Positions 8,752 to 17,530 of a stretch of DNA of 64,000 nt are shown here, piece by piece (the first letter of the stretch is position 1; the number at the start of each line of letters is the position of its first letter). Below the pieces are notes generated by a model. The model was not told the DNA's origin, ran no database searches, and saw only the letters and a program-made list of their open reading frames with translations. Origin of the DNA: Rhizobium oryziradicis (GTDB taxonomy: Bacteria > Pseudomonadota > Alphaproteobacteria > Rhizobiales > Rhizobiaceae); contig NZ_MKIM01000020.1 of the NCBI RefSeq assembly GCF_001939045.1, forward strand, positions 124,001 to 188,000, read 5' to 3'. A program made the translations under genes and the position numbers.

Positions 8752-9501
8752 ATGAGAGCATGCGCAGGTTGTCGGGATGGCGCAGGTTTTGCCACGCCCT
8801 TTTCTATGGCATTTCAGCCGATCGTTGATCTGCGCGATGGCGATGTTTTTGCCTATGAAGCCTTGGTTCGGGGCACAGATGGCGCAAGTGCGGCCGATAT
8901 CCTCGCCACTGTGACGATGGAAAATCGCTATGCCTTTGATCAAGGCTGCCGGGTGAAAGCCTTGGAATTGGCGGCTTCTGGATTGCCGAAGCAATCAAAG
9001 GCCAAACTTTCGATCAATTTCATGCCCAATGCCGTCTATGAGCCGCGTGCCTGCATTCGCTCGACATTGGAAACCGCCGAGCGCGTCGGCTTTCCACTGG
9101 ATCGTATTTTGTTTGAGTTTACCGAGAGTGAGCAGATTGATACGGACCATTTGCTCAAAATTCTAACCGCCTATCGCGCTATGGGTTTCAAGACAGCGAT
9201 TGATGATTTTGGCGCAGGCTATGCGGGCTTAACGCTGCTTGCAAAATTTCAGCCAGACATTGTCAAGCTGGATATGGATCTGGTGCGCGGGATTGATCAA
9301 AGCCGCGACAAGCGAATTGTGCTGCGCCACACGCTGGCCATGCTGCGTGAATTTGAAATTTTACCGCTGTGTGAAGGGGTGGAGACCAGCGAAGAGCTGG
9401 CCGTGCTCAAAGACATGGGTGTGCATCATATTCAGGGCTATCTGCTGGCCCGCCCGGCCTTTGAGCGTTTTGAGCTGCCCAATATGGCAGCCGTGGCCTG
9501 A
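8752..9501 (+). CDS. EAL-domain cyclic-di-GMP phosphodiesterase
   Basis: The 249 residues form a single EAL domain with no GGDEF, PAS or membrane part. The metal and catalytic motifs look intact: FAYEALVRG (EAL at 36-38), ISINFMP-type SINFMPN, FEFTESEQI, IDDFGAGYAGL with paired aspartates, KLDMDLVRGID and CEGVET. It should therefore hydrolyse cyclic di-GMP to pGpG in the cytoplasm. The CxxC near the start (residues 4-7) is unusual but its role is unknown. No partner is encoded beside it; metQ upstream is separated by a terminator. Confidence 0.9.
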   Translation: MRACAGCRDGAGFATPFSMAFQPIVDLRDGDVFAYEALVRGTDGASAADILATVTMENRYAFDQGCRVKALELAASGLPKQSKAKLSINFMPNAVYEPRACIRSTLETAERVGFPLDRILFEFTESEQIDTDHLLKILTAYRAMGFKTAIDDFGAGYAGLTLLAKFQPDIVKLDMDLVRGIDQSRDKRIVLRHTLAMLREFEILPLCEGVETSEELAVLKDMGVHHIQGYLLARPAFERFELPNMAAVA

Positions 9502-9520
9502 ACGCCACGGCTTGGTCTTT
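9490..9520. terminator. Hairpin between convergent EAL and trhO genes
   Basis: GCCGTGGC (9490-9497) and GCCACGGC (9504-9511) form a perfect stem spanning the EAL stop codon, with a weak T-rich tail. Both flanking genes end here, so a terminator role is likely. Confidence 0.45.
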
Positions 9521-9524
9521 GATA

Positions 9525-10469
9525 TTAGCTGCCGATATGCTTTTCGCCACGCTCTTTTGCCAAGGCAATCTGCTTTTGGCGCTGGCGATAGCGATCACGG
9601 TCTGCTTGTGTGCGGGTCTCATAGCAATTGGGGCAGGAAACGCCGGGCTCATAATGGGGCGAGGCGAGGTCTTCCTGCGTAATCGGATGGCGGCAGGCGT
9701 GGCAGAGCAGATGGTTGCCTTCCTTCAAGCCGTGGGTGACCGAGACGCGCTCGTCAAACACAAAGCAGGCCCCATCCCATAGGCTTTCTTCTTCCGGCAC
9801 GTTTTCCAGATATTTCAAAATGCCTCCCTTGAGGTGGTAAACATCCTCAAAGCCCTGCTGCTTCATAAACGCGGTTGCCTTTTCGCAGCGAATGCCGCCG
9901 GTGCAATACATGGCAATCTTCGGCTTGTTGTGCAGGCCGGGATTGTTTTTCACCCAATCGGGAAACTCGCGAAACGTTTTGGTGTTGGGGTCAACCGCAC
10001 CGCGGAAAATGCCAATCGCCGTTTCATAATCGTTGCGGGTGTCGATCAGAATGGTATCCGGATCAGAAATCAGCTCGTTCCAATCCTTCGGGTCCACATA
10101 GGTGCCGACGATTTTGTTGGGGTCGATATCCTCGACACCCATGGTGACGATCTCTTTTTTCAGCTTCACTTTCATGCGCAGGAACGGCATTTTGGATGCC
10201 CGGCTTTCCTTGTGCTCAAGATTGGCAAATTCCGGCTGGGCGCGCAAGAATGCCAGCATGGCGGCAATGCCCGCATCGGTGCCCGCCACCGTGCCATTAA
10301 TGCCCTCACGGGCAATCAGCAGCGTGCCCATGATGCCTTGCGCCTTGCACAGCGCAAGCAGAGGTTCACGGAAACTTTCGAACCGTGGGAAGGCGGCAAA
10401 ATGATAGAGTGCGGCTACGCAAAAGGTGCCGCCCTCTTCATGGCGTGGGATTTGAAGATCATCTGTCAT
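9525..10469 (-). CDS. trhO: tRNA uridine(34) hydroxylase (rhodanese family)
   Basis: The 314-residue protein matches TrhO/YceA. It forms 5-hydroxyuridine at position 34 of certain tRNAs using oxygen. An N-terminal ferredoxin-like part ([26 protein letters not shown]) is followed by a rhodanese domain with LIDTRNDYE and the active-site loop CTGGIRCEK (Cys189). The C-terminal region has four cysteines in CHAC and CPNC, a probable metal site seen in the longer family members. The reading frame extends 12 codons further to a TTG, but ATG at 10469 (MTDDLQIP) is the better start. Confidence 0.93.
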   Translation of the reverse strand: MTDDLQIPRHEEGGTFCVAALYHFAAFPRFESFREPLLALCKAQGIMGTLLIAREGINGTVAGTDAGIAAMLAFLRAQPEFANLEHKESRASKMPFLRMKVKLKKEIVTMGVEDIDPNKIVGTYVDPKDWNELISDPDTILIDTRNDYETAIGIFRGAVDPNTKTFREFPDWVKNNPGLHNKPKIAMYCTGGIRCEKATAFMKQQGFEDVYHLKGGILKYLENVPEEESLWDGACFVFDERVSVTHGLKEGNHLLCHACRHPITQEDLASPHYEPGVSCPNCYETRTQADRDRYRQRQKQIALAKERGEKHIGS

Positions 10470-10555
10470 GATCTGCGAAATACTGCCTCTTTCGCTCAGA
10501 ATCAATTGATTTTAGCGTGCCGACGTTGCTTTGAGTTTTGTCAAGTCGATCGTGA

Positions 10556-10921
10556 TCAGGCAGGCGGGGTGAAAACCCGGATCCGGTGGCCGTCCAGATC
10601 GACGGCCAGAAAGGTGCGGCCAAACTCGGCATCGGTCGGGGACTGGAGAATGGAAACATCCAACGCTTTCCAACTTGCATGGAGGGCGTCCACTTCGGCT
10701 GCTGCTGGTGCACGAATGGCAATTTCACAGCCGCCGCCGGTCACTGTTGCCGCGGGCTCCACCGTGTGGCGCGACCACAGGCCAAACACCAGACCGCTTG
10801 GCAAAACAAACATCGCAAAAGTGGGTGAGAGTTCGACCGGCGCGAGATTGAAGAGCTTTTGATAAAATGCAGCGCTGGCTTCTGGGCTGTTGACGTAGAG
10901 AATGGTCATTGTCGGTGTCAT
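10556..10921 (-). CDS. VOC (glyoxalase/bleomycin resistance) superfamily protein
   Basis: The 121-residue protein is one vicinal-oxygen-chelate module, beginning MTPTMTILYVNSPEASAAFYQKLF and ending DLDGHRIRVFTP, both typical. Members act as dioxygenases, isomerases or small-molecule binding proteins; the substrate cannot be told from sequence. ATG 10921 is chosen because AAGGAGAG precedes it; the frame is open for another 35 codons upstream without family features. It lies downstream of the WYL regulator on the same strand, with a hairpin in between. Confidence 0.85.
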   Translation of the reverse strand: MTPTMTILYVNSPEASAAFYQKLFNLAPVELSPTFAMFVLPSGLVFGLWSRHTVEPAATVTGGGCEIAIRAPAAAEVDALHASWKALDVSILQSPTDAEFGRTFLAVDLDGHRIRVFTPPA

Positions 10922-10958
10922 GGTATCTCTCCTTGGTTGACGCCCAAGGTGTAACCCA

Positions 10959-10985
10959 CACTCCTGCCAAAAACTGGCAGGAGTG
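10959..10985. terminator. 11-bp perfect hairpin between the WYL regulator and VOC genes
   Basis: CACTCCTGCCA (10959-10969) pairs fully with 10975-10985 around AAAAC. It starts one base after the regulator's stop on the minus strand and has no clear T run, so it is either a weak terminator or an operator for the VOC gene whose start is 38 bases away. Confidence 0.45.
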
Positions 10986-10986
10986 T

Positions 10987-11697
10987 TTAGAAGAGCCGCT
11001 CTGGTATTGCATTCTCCAAACGCCATTGTTTCAAAAGTGCCGCCCGTCGCTTGGGGCTGCGGCTCTCCAGCATGTCACATTGCAGAATGCGGTCCGTGCG
11101 AAAATGGCGAAAGCTTTGTCGCAAGCAGCACCAAGCCATCAGCACCCGCGCGCCCTCAAAGAAACTGAGCGCAAAGGGCCAGATCTCTCGCAGAGTTTGC
11201 ATGCCGCTGCCATCTTGATAGGAAATGCGCAAAACCCGCTCCAGACGGATGGCTTCGCGCAAATCGGCAAGCGGGACTGGTTGTTGTGTGGGTGCCGCAT
11301 TTTTGCCAATAATACTGGGGCCAACAATCATCGCGGTGTCTTGCAAGGCTTGCCGCAAATCCTGTGGCAGAACGGCGGTGATTTTTGCCAGGGCATCGCG
11401 GGCCGCATGGGCCAATTGGTCGTCCGTGCGTTGGGCAACGAAGCGCGAGCCAAGCACCAGTGCCTCGATTTCATCCCGGCTGAACATCAAGGGCGGCAGC
11501 ATATAGCCCGGGCGCAACACATAGCCGAGGCCCGGCTCACCTTCAATATCAGCGCCTTGCGCCTGCAAGCTGGCAATATCACGATACAGCGTGCGGATGG
11601 AAATGCCCAATTCATCGGCCAGCGTCTGGCCACGCACCGGCTGGCGGTAACGACGTAAGACCTGCAAAAGGGTGAGAAGACGTTCAGAGCGGCTCAT
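10987..11697 (-). CDS. WYL-domain transcriptional regulator (YafY type)
   Basis: The 236-residue protein opens with a helix-turn-helix, SRSERLLTLLQVLRRYRQPVRGQTLADELGISIRTLYRDIASL (residues 2-44), typical of DeoR-like YafY regulators. The middle and C-terminal part carry the WYL fold, with RVLRISYQDGSG and a divergent core ALSFFEGARVLMAWC in place of the usual WxLva. WYL domains bind small ligands or nucleic acid. Its likely target is the VOC gene downstream; this is inferred from position only. Confidence 0.88.
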   Translation of the reverse strand: MSRSERLLTLLQVLRRYRQPVRGQTLADELGISIRTLYRDIASLQAQGADIEGEPGLGYVLRPGYMLPPLMFSRDEIEALVLGSRFVAQRTDDQLAHAARDALAKITAVLPQDLRQALQDTAMIVGPSIIGKNAAPTQQPVPLADLREAIRLERVLRISYQDGSGMQTLREIWPFALSFFEGARVLMAWCCLRQSFRHFRTDRILQCDMLESRSPKRRAALLKQWRLENAIPERLF

Positions 11698-11704
11698 CGG
11701 GCAG

Positions 11705-12622
11705 TCATTCCGTTACAGCGGCTTCATCCACTCTCAAGCGCCAAAGCTGAGCGATAATCACAGGTTCCAGCCCTATGTCATCGCCAAACAGGGCCTTGGC
11801 CGCAACCAGCGCCTCCTCGCGCAGGGCTTGCTGTCTGCGGATAATCAGGCCCAGCAGATGCGAAAGGGTTTCGGCGCTGTCAAAGCGTGCCGCCTGAGCA
11901 TCAATGGCCGCGGACAGCATGGCAAGATCGTTTTCATGGCCGAGCACATCAGCCAGTTGTTTGGCACTTTGGCGTTTGAGCGCAAACGCGCTGGGCCACA
12001 GGTCGCGCAGCAACGACAGATACATCCAATAGGTCTGCGTGGCTTTTCGCAAGGTATGAAAGCTTTCCGGTTCAAAGCCCTCTTCGCAGGCCAAAATGGC
12101 ATGGTGCGCTTTTGCCAGCAGCTTCTTCCATGCTTTTTGCACAATGCGGGCGGCTTTTGCGCGGCGAAGGGGAATGTCGGTGGAATTCAACAGATCGGCC
12201 GCGTCGCGGCATGCGGTGGCAGCATTCTGAAGTGTCTGATCGGCGCTGTCTGTGCTTTCACCTTTTTGGGTATCGAGCATCGATAAGGCCTGATGCAAAG
12301 CCTGCTGTTCATCCGCATTGTCCGCAAAGGATTGCAGATAATGCAGGGATTCGATCAGGGCGGATGCATCGCGCAAGGTTGCAAGGTGCCTGGCAATATC
12401 GCGCAGGCGGATGTTTTCACGTCTGCGCAGATCAGGTGACGCAGCGGCAATCAGGCGATAAAGCGCTCGGGCGCGTTTCAGCCGCCGCCTTGCCCGGTGC
12501 ACGGCATCATCAACGCCATTGACGGGATTTTCCAAGTGAGAGGCTGCTGCCATCAACTGTTCGATCAGGATGGCTTTGGCGCTGATGATCAGCCCATCTT
12601 CAGGCCTTAGCTGATAGGTCAT
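11705..12622 (-). CDS. CHAD-domain protein (polyphosphate-binding type)
   Basis: The 305 residues form an alpha-helical CHAD domain, recognisable by VHRARRRLKRARALYRLI with its basic cluster, HALHQALSML-type helices and FHTLRKATQTYWMYLSLL. The conserved histidines and arginines of such domains bind polyphosphate or phosphorylated groups. The gene overlaps the end of the CYTH gene by 23 bases, so the two are co-translated. In many bacteria CYTH and CHAD are fused in one protein; here they are separate. There is no signal peptide or membrane segment. Confidence 0.88.
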   Translation of the reverse strand: MTYQLRPEDGLIISAKAILIEQLMAAASHLENPVNGVDDAVHRARRRLKRARALYRLIAAASPDLRRRENIRLRDIARHLATLRDASALIESLHYLQSFADNADEQQALHQALSMLDTQKGESTDSADQTLQNAATACRDAADLLNSTDIPLRRAKAARIVQKAWKKLLAKAHHAILACEEGFEPESFHTLRKATQTYWMYLSLLRDLWPSAFALKRQSAKQLADVLGHENDLAMLSAAIDAQAARFDSAETLSHLLGLIIRRQQALREEALVAAKALFGDDIGLEPVIIAQLWRLRVDEAAVTE

Positions 12623-13094
12623 TGCGCCTTGCCGCCTTGGGAGCCGACATGGCCAACCATTGGTTGGAATAGCGCTTGTCGCCTGTCACTTCCTTGCCAA
12701 TCCATGGCGGCAGGGCCGGGTCGTCGCTGGCATCTTCCAGCTCAACTTCAGCCACAATAAGACCTGCGTGGGCCCCTTCGAACACATCAACTTCCCAGAG
12801 ATAGCCGCCGTATTCCACATTATAGCGGGTTTTCTCAATCACGCGGCCAAGCGCCTTTTCGATCATTTCCTGCGCATCTTGCATGGAAATGTCATATTCA
12901 AATTCATCACGGGTCAGGCCGACATGGCCGATTTTGATGGTGAGCGTGGCAGAGCGGTCGTTTTTGATGCGCACACGCACGGACCTGTCGGTTTCCGACA
13001 GGATATAGCCTTGAACAAGGCGTGAGGATTGGCTGACATGTTTGCGCCAGACATCGCTGCGAACCAGAAATTTGCGTTCAATTTCCTTGGCCAT
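12600..13094 (-). CDS. CYTH-domain protein (triphosphate tunnel enzyme)
   Basis: The 164-residue protein starts MAKEIERKFLV, the ExExK signature (residues 4-8) of triphosphate tunnel metalloenzymes. Later strands carry alternating charged residues as expected for the tunnel: RVRIKNDRSATLTIK, EFEYDI, KTRYNVEYGGYLWEVDVF and GLIVAEVELED. Small bacterial CYTH proteins usually split inorganic tripolyphosphate with Mg or Mn; older annotation calls them class IV adenylate cyclase-like. It is the first gene of a two-gene operon with the CHAD protein. Confidence 0.9.
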   Translation of the reverse strand: MAKEIERKFLVRSDVWRKHVSQSSRLVQGYILSETDRSVRVRIKNDRSATLTIKIGHVGLTRDEFEYDISMQDAQEMIEKALGRVIEKTRYNVEYGGYLWEVDVFEGAHAGLIVAEVELEDASDDPALPPWIGKEVTGDKRYSNQWLAMSAPKAARRNDLSAKA

Positions 13095-13264
13095 GACGAC
13101 TTTCTTCTCGCTTCCCTAATCTTACTCTATAGAATTGCACTCTGTTGGCAATAGTTCCCTTCTGCCACGCCGGTTTGTTCAAGCGGGTGTGCGCATTTGC
13201 CTCGACACAAGAGGCCTATCGCGCTAATCAGGGGAGAATTCAATCGTTTGAAGGGTGAAATCCT

Positions 13265-13903
13265 ATGGCTACGAAGACGGATAAACTGCTGGCTGTTCTC
13301 AAGCTTCAGCCGGTTGTGCCGGTGTTGATCATTGACGATGTGGTGCATGCGGTGCCGCTGGCCAAAGCGCTGGTGGCCGGTGGTCTCAAGGCTATTGAAA
13401 TCACCATGCGCACATCTGCCGCTCTCGAAGCCGTCAAGCGTGTGGCTGGCGAAGTGGAAGGTGCGGTTGTGGGTGCGGGCACTATTCTCAATGCGGCCCA
13501 TTATGAAGCCGCTGTTGCTGCCGGTTCGCAGTTTATCGTCAGCCCCGGCACCACGGCTGAAGTTTTGGCCGCAGCTGCCGCATCCGACATTCCGCTTTTG
13601 CCCGGTGCTGCGACCGCCAGCGAAGTGATGAACTTGCGCGAAAAAGGCTATGAAGTATTGAAATTCTTCCCGGCCGAACAGGCGGGTGGTGCGGCCTATC
13701 TGAAATCCCTGTCCTCGCCTTTGGCTGGCACGCTGTTTTGCCCAACGGGCGGTATTTCGCTCAAAAACGCCATGGATTACCTCAGCCTGCCCAACGTGGT
13801 CTGCGTTGGCGGCTCCTGGGTTGCGCCGAAGGATCTGGTGGCGGCTGGCGATTGGGCTGGTATCACCAAGCTCGCATCTGAGGCTTGCGCGCTGAAAGGT
13901 TAA
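13265..13903 (+). CDS. eda: KDPG/KHG aldolase
   Basis: The 212-residue class I aldolase has the general base Glu45 in AIEITMRT and the Schiff-base Lys133 in [12 protein letters not shown], the same numbers as in E. coli Eda. It splits 2-keto-3-deoxy-6-phosphogluconate to pyruvate and glyceraldehyde 3-phosphate, the last step of the Entner-Doudoroff path and the outlet for hexuronates. GAAGGGTGAAATCCT precedes ATG. It stands alone, divergent from CYTH/CHAD. It could serve the galacturonide locus at the right end of the window. Confidence 0.95.
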   Translation: MATKTDKLLAVLKLQPVVPVLIIDDVVHAVPLAKALVAGGLKAIEITMRTSAALEAVKRVAGEVEGAVVGAGTILNAAHYEAAVAAGSQFIVSPGTTAEVLAAAAASDIPLLPGAATASEVMNLREKGYEVLKFFPAEQAGGAAYLKSLSSPLAGTLFCPTGGISLKNAMDYLSLPNVVCVGGSWVAPKDLVAAGDWAGITKLASEACALKG

Positions 13904-13925
13904 AGCCGTATTTTGCTAAAAAGTG

Positions 13926-13958
13926 ACGCCCGCACCTTGGGAGAGGCTGCGGGCGTTC
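13926..13958 (+). terminator. Terminator-like hairpin after eda
   Basis: ACGCCCGCA (13926-13934) pairs with TGCGGGCGT (13948-13956) around 13 bases, followed by a poor T stretch. It lies 22 bases after the eda stop and before the DUF533 gene. Confidence 0.55.
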
Positions 13959-13997
13959 CTATGTCTTGGGTCAAGTACAATGGCCGAGGAGACAATG

Positions 13998-14702
13998 ATG
14001 TTGGACGCAAAAAAGCTGCTGGAGCAGTTCTTGGGATCAAAAGTTCCGGGGCTTGGTGGCTCAGTTGGCGGAAAAGGACGCGACGCCGTTAATATGGCCA
14101 AGGCCAATCCATGGAAGACCGGCGCATTGGCCTCGGTGCTGCTGGGCACCAAAACCGGACGCTCGCTGGCCGGTGGAGCCTTGAAGCTCGGCGGTTTGGC
14201 GCTGATTGCCGGTTTGGGCTATCAGGCCTATCGCAGCTATAAAAGCGGCCAGGCACCTGAGAATATTCCATCACTGCCCGAGCTGCCTGCACCGCCTGCA
14301 GGCTCGGCGTTCAACACAGATACCGGCTTGAGCAATGATTTTGCCCTGACCCTGATCAAAGCGATGATTGCCGCTGCCAAGGCTGATGGCCATATTGACG
14401 CTGATGAGCGCGCCAACATTATGCAAAAGCTGCATGTGGAGGAGCTTGGAGCCGAGGCAGAAGCCTTTATTGCGCAGGAGTTGGAAAACCCGACCGATCT
14501 TGACGCGCTGGTCAATGCGGCACGCAGCGAAGAGCAAAAGGTTGAGCTTTATACCGCTTCACGCCTGACGATTGAGCCTGACACACGGGCAGAGCGCGGT
14601 TATCTCGACCTTCTGGCCGGGCGGTTGGGTCTCGCTGATGGGCTGGTGGATCACATCGAGGCGACCGTTAAAGCGGCCAAAGTGGGCCAACTGGCTGAAT
14701 AG
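13998..14702 (+). CDS. DUF533 / TerB-like protein (YebE family)
   Basis: The protein has about 234 residues. It begins MLDAKKLLEQFLGS, followed by a Gly/Ala-rich stretch with a predicted membrane-spanning helix (about residues 50-75, LASVLLGTKTGRSLAGGALKLGGLALIAGLGYQAY). The C-terminal 120 residues are a TerB-like helical domain with the metal-site-like motif AAAKADGHIDADERANI. Homologues are common inner-membrane proteins of unknown function in Proteobacteria. GAGGAG lies 7 bases before ATG 13998; ATG 13995 and an upstream in-frame ATG at 13980 are possible alternatives. Confidence 0.85.
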   Translation: MLDAKKLLEQFLGSKVPGLGGSVGGKGRDAVNMAKANPWKTGALASVLLGTKTGRSLAGGALKLGGLALIAGLGYQAYRSYKSGQAPENIPSLPELPAPPAGSAFNTDTGLSNDFALTLIKAMIAAAKADGHIDADERANIMQKLHVEELGAEAEAFIAQELENPTDLDALVNAARSEEQKVELYTASRLTIEPDTRAERGYLDLLAGRLGLADGLVDHIEATVKAAKVGQLAE

Positions 14703-14789
14703 AATTTCGCGGGTGCTGCGCGCGAATTTCCTTTGCCTTCGCGCCCGCGCTGTCCTACTCCTCTATCATTCTATCGAGAGGATGTGTTC

Positions 14790-15485
14790 ATGCAGGATCT
14801 GCGCAATTACAAGGTTCCGGCCCCCGCTCCCGTGACGCTGGCCGGGCGTTTCGTGGTGATTGAGCCCTTTGCGCGAGATCAGCATGTGCAGGCCCTCTGG
14901 GACGGCTTGGGCGGCGATCAGGGCGTGAACGCTTTGATCCGCTATTTTCCCAATGAGGATTTCAAGGGTGTTGAAGACTTTGGCGATTGGCTGGAAGGTG
15001 CCAATGCCAGCGGCAGTCTGATCACTCATGTTTTTCGCGCCAAAGCCGATGACACGATTGTCGGCATGGCAAGCCTGATGCGGCCTGATCCGAAAAACGG
15101 CGTGGTGGAAGTGGGATCTGTGGCCCACGGCCCGGCCATGAAGCGCTCGCCTTTGTCAACAGAAGTGCATTATCTGTTGGCACGCCACGTGTTTGAAGAT
15201 CTCGGCTATCGCCGCTATGAGTGGAAGTGCCACAATGACAATACCCCAAGCAAGATCACGGCTGCCCGCTATGGCTTTACCTTTGAAGGGGTTTTTCGCC
15301 AGCATATGATTTCCAAAGGCGTAAACCGCGATACAGCGTGGTTTTCGATGATTGATGGGGAGTGGCCGGTGCTGAAAGCCGCCTTTGAGGCCTGGCTTGA
15401 TCCGCAGAATTTTGACGAGAATGGTGCGCAAAAACAGCGGCTGGAAGATCTTCGGGCAGCGCTCAGCGCAAAGGGTGCCCAATGA
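14790..15485 (+). CDS. GNAT acetyltransferase (RimJ/RimL type)
   Basis: The 231-residue protein resembles the RimJ/RimL branch of GNAT enzymes, with LAGRFVVIEPFARDQHVQALW near the start and the acetyl-CoA region RRYEWKCHNDNTPSKITAARYGFTFEGVFRQH towards the C-terminus. These enzymes acetylate N-termini or small amines; the substrate is unknown. GAGAGG precedes ATG 14790. The stop overlaps the start of the small membrane protein as ATGA, which shows co-translation. Confidence 0.88.
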   Translation: MQDLRNYKVPAPAPVTLAGRFVVIEPFARDQHVQALWDGLGGDQGVNALIRYFPNEDFKGVEDFGDWLEGANASGSLITHVFRAKADDTIVGMASLMRPDPKNGVVEVGSVAHGPAMKRSPLSTEVHYLLARHVFEDLGYRRYEWKCHNDNTPSKITAARYGFTFEGVFRQHMISKGVNRDTAWFSMIDGEWPVLKAAFEAWLDPQNFDENGAQKQRLEDLRAALSAKGAQ

Positions 15486-15694
15486 CGCCCAAGGATAAAA
15501 AATCGGCTGTTGCTGCGGGCATTATTATTCTCGGCTTTGGCTTTGCGATGTATTTTTTGCCAAAACTGGTGCTGTGGATTGGCGCGTTTTCGCCGCTTTT
15601 GGCAACCGCAATTGGCTCGTTGATCCTGCTGTCCTTCTTCATGATCTTTTGGTTGCGCGCGCGCTACCAGCGGCGTCACAAGGACGACATGTGA
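15482..15694 (+). CDS. Small two-helix membrane protein
   Basis: The 70-residue product has a lysine-rich N-terminus (MTPKDKKSA), two hydrophobic helices (about residues 10-34 and 37-58) and a basic, charged tail. Its ATG overlaps the acetyltransferase stop by 4 bases, good support for a real gene. Its last 19 bases overlap the end of the convergent NicO gene. The family is not recognised. Confidence 0.7.
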   Translation: MTPKDKKSAVAAGIIILGFGFAMYFLPKLVLWIGAFSPLLATAIGSLILLSFFMIFWLRARYQRRHKDDM

Positions 15695-16821
15695 TAGCCT
15701 TGCAAGGATGCGGCCAAAAGCAGACTGCCAATCAGAATGACAAACAAGGCACCGCCAAGCTCAATGGCCACGCCAACCCGATGCCCTGCTTTGGAGCCGG
15801 GACCGGCAATGCGCACGGCAAGGCCCTTGGCGCTGACCGCAATGATGGCAAGCGCTGACACGGTGATGGCCGTGCCTGCCGACATGGCAAAAACCGAGAG
15901 AATGCCGCCGAGATAAAGGCTGTTGAGCATCGAAAAGGTCATCACCAGCAAGGCACCGGAGCAAGGGCGAAGGCCCACGGCCATAATCGCCGACCACGCT
16001 TCTTTCAAGTTGAAGTTCTCGGCGCTGACCATGCTGGGGTCTGGCAGATGGCTGCGGCCACAATCTGTGCAAATCTCGCCAGTGCGCAGCGATGTATGGT
16101 CATGATCTAATGCTTGCGCCTGAAAGCGCAAGCCGGTTTTTTCACTTCCAACGGTCGAAAATGCCGTGGCATCGCCAAACAGGCTGGCGGTTGCAGAACC
16201 AGATACTGAAACTGTTTCCATACGCGGCTTTTGCCATATCTCGCGCAGCTTTCGAAACAGCAACCAAAGGCCAAACAGCACCACCAGTGCGAAACTGGCG
16301 GTTTCCATGGTGTTGGTGGCTTGCGTGAGCGTAATGCCGCTGCCGCGCAGGCTGAGAAAAATAACGCCAACCGTGACGATGGCGACAGTGCCTTGCAGCA
16401 GCGATGAGATAATGGAGATGCTGATGCCGCGTTTCAGCTCCAGCTCATTGGCAATCATGTAAGATGAAATCACCGCCTTGCCATGGCCCGGACCTGCGGC
16501 ATGAAACACACCATAGGCAAAGGATAGGCCAATCAGCGTCCACAGGGCATGGGTATCTTCACGCATATCGCGAAGGGCGGCTGTGAGCGTGCGGTAAAAC
16601 TCTTCCTGATGAATGTTGATCCACAGCATGACGGGTGCCAAGGGGCCGTTCATCTGGAAGGATGGCTCGGATGTGCCAATGCCAAGCGGTGATCCGGCAT
16701 GCGCGAAAGCGGGCATAAGGATGAGTGCCAGGCTCAGGAAGGGAAGATATTTTAATGGAGAAGTTTGTGGTTTACCCCCCTCGCTCCGTCGCCCAATCAT
16801 ATCAAACCCAAACCTCAGCAT
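15676..16821 (-). CDS. NicO-family nickel/cobalt exporter
   Basis: The 381-residue protein has an N-terminal signal or first helix (about residues 24-42), then about six membrane segments. The signature HAAGPGHGKAVISSY, with its two histidines near the membrane, marks the NicO/RcnA group that exports Ni or Co. A hydrophilic central loop (about 190-250) includes two histidines (LDHDH) and a CxxC (EICTDCG), a possible metal sensor region. The start overlaps the DUF1007 gene end by 7 bases. That partner type usually travels with NicO exporters. Ni/Co specificity is family knowledge, not seen here. Confidence 0.85.
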   Translation of the reverse strand: MLRFGFDMIGRRSEGGKPQTSPLKYLPFLSLALILMPAFAHAGSPLGIGTSEPSFQMNGPLAPVMLWINIHQEEFYRTLTAALRDMREDTHALWTLIGLSFAYGVFHAAGPGHGKAVISSYMIANELELKRGISISIISSLLQGTVAIVTVGVIFLSLRGSGITLTQATNTMETASFALVVLFGLWLLFRKLREIWQKPRMETVSVSGSATASLFGDATAFSTVGSEKTGLRFQAQALDHDHTSLRTGEICTDCGRSHLPDPSMVSAENFNLKEAWSAIMAVGLRPCSGALLVMTFSMLNSLYLGGILSVFAMSAGTAITVSALAIIAVSAKGLAVRIAGPGSKAGHRVGVAIELGGALFVILIGSLLLAASLQGYHMSSL

Positions 16822-17462
16822 GCCAAATCAAGCCTTGTTGCGTATAATTTGCCCATATCGGTGCCGGTGGGATCGTTGAAAAAGGCTTCCGTCAGGCTGG
16901 CTTGATTTTGCTTGATCACATCATTGGGGTTTGGACGCACCACGGTGTGCTTGCATTTTTTAAAGCCGTCGCCGGTTGCCACCAGATCGCTGTCGTTTTT
17001 GAAATCAATGGCCGTGTAGAGGGTTGGGTCATGCACACCAAAGCTTAAGTTCCCCTTGATGGGAATGGGCTTTTCCGGCTTGGTGATGAAATAGACCAGC
17101 AAGCGGTTGTTTTTGTAATCGGCGTTGAACACCTGCGGCTTGGCCGCCTTGATGGTGGCACCGCTGGCCGTGATGAAGGTGAAATAGCCATAATCGCCCA
17201 AGGATGAGCGGATGGTGTTGGCGATATCGTGCAGCTCGCTGGCATCGAGCTTCAAATCGGCGTTCTTGTCAAAATCCATCAACACGCTTGAGGAGAACAC
17301 TTCATCGAATCGCCAGGTGTTGCGCAGTTCCTTGACGGTATTGTCGGGGCCAGCCACCACCTCCAGCTTCGCATCGACAAACACATGCGGGTGGGCGAAA
17401 GCAGACGAGGCGCTGAAACACAGCAGGCCAGTGACGAGGAGTTTTTGAATGGTGTGCATCAT
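16815..17462 (-). CDS. DUF1007 periplasmic protein, partner of the NicO exporter
   Basis: The 215-residue protein has a signal peptide (MMHTIQKLLVTGLLCFSASSAFA) followed by HPHVFVDAKLEV, the histidine-rich start typical of DUF1007. It probably binds metal in the periplasm for the membrane exporter encoded next, to which it is translationally coupled. An EF-hand-like stretch DFDKNADLKLDASE (around residue 80) could bind Ca. Function is inferred from the constant pairing of the two families. Confidence 0.85.
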   Translation of the reverse strand: MMHTIQKLLVTGLLCFSASSAFAHPHVFVDAKLEVVAGPDNTVKELRNTWRFDEVFSSSVLMDFDKNADLKLDASELHDIANTIRSSLGDYGYFTFITASGATIKAAKPQVFNADYKNNRLLVYFITKPEKPIPIKGNLSFGVHDPTLYTAIDFKNDSDLVATGDGFKKCKHTVVRPNPNDVIKQNQASLTEAFFNDPTGTDMGKLYATRLDLAC

Positions 17463-17530
17463 CTCATTTTCAATGGCGCTGGTTTGCCTGTCTATGGTTC
17501 AGCAATCGGACGGAAATGGGGCACTTCGGA

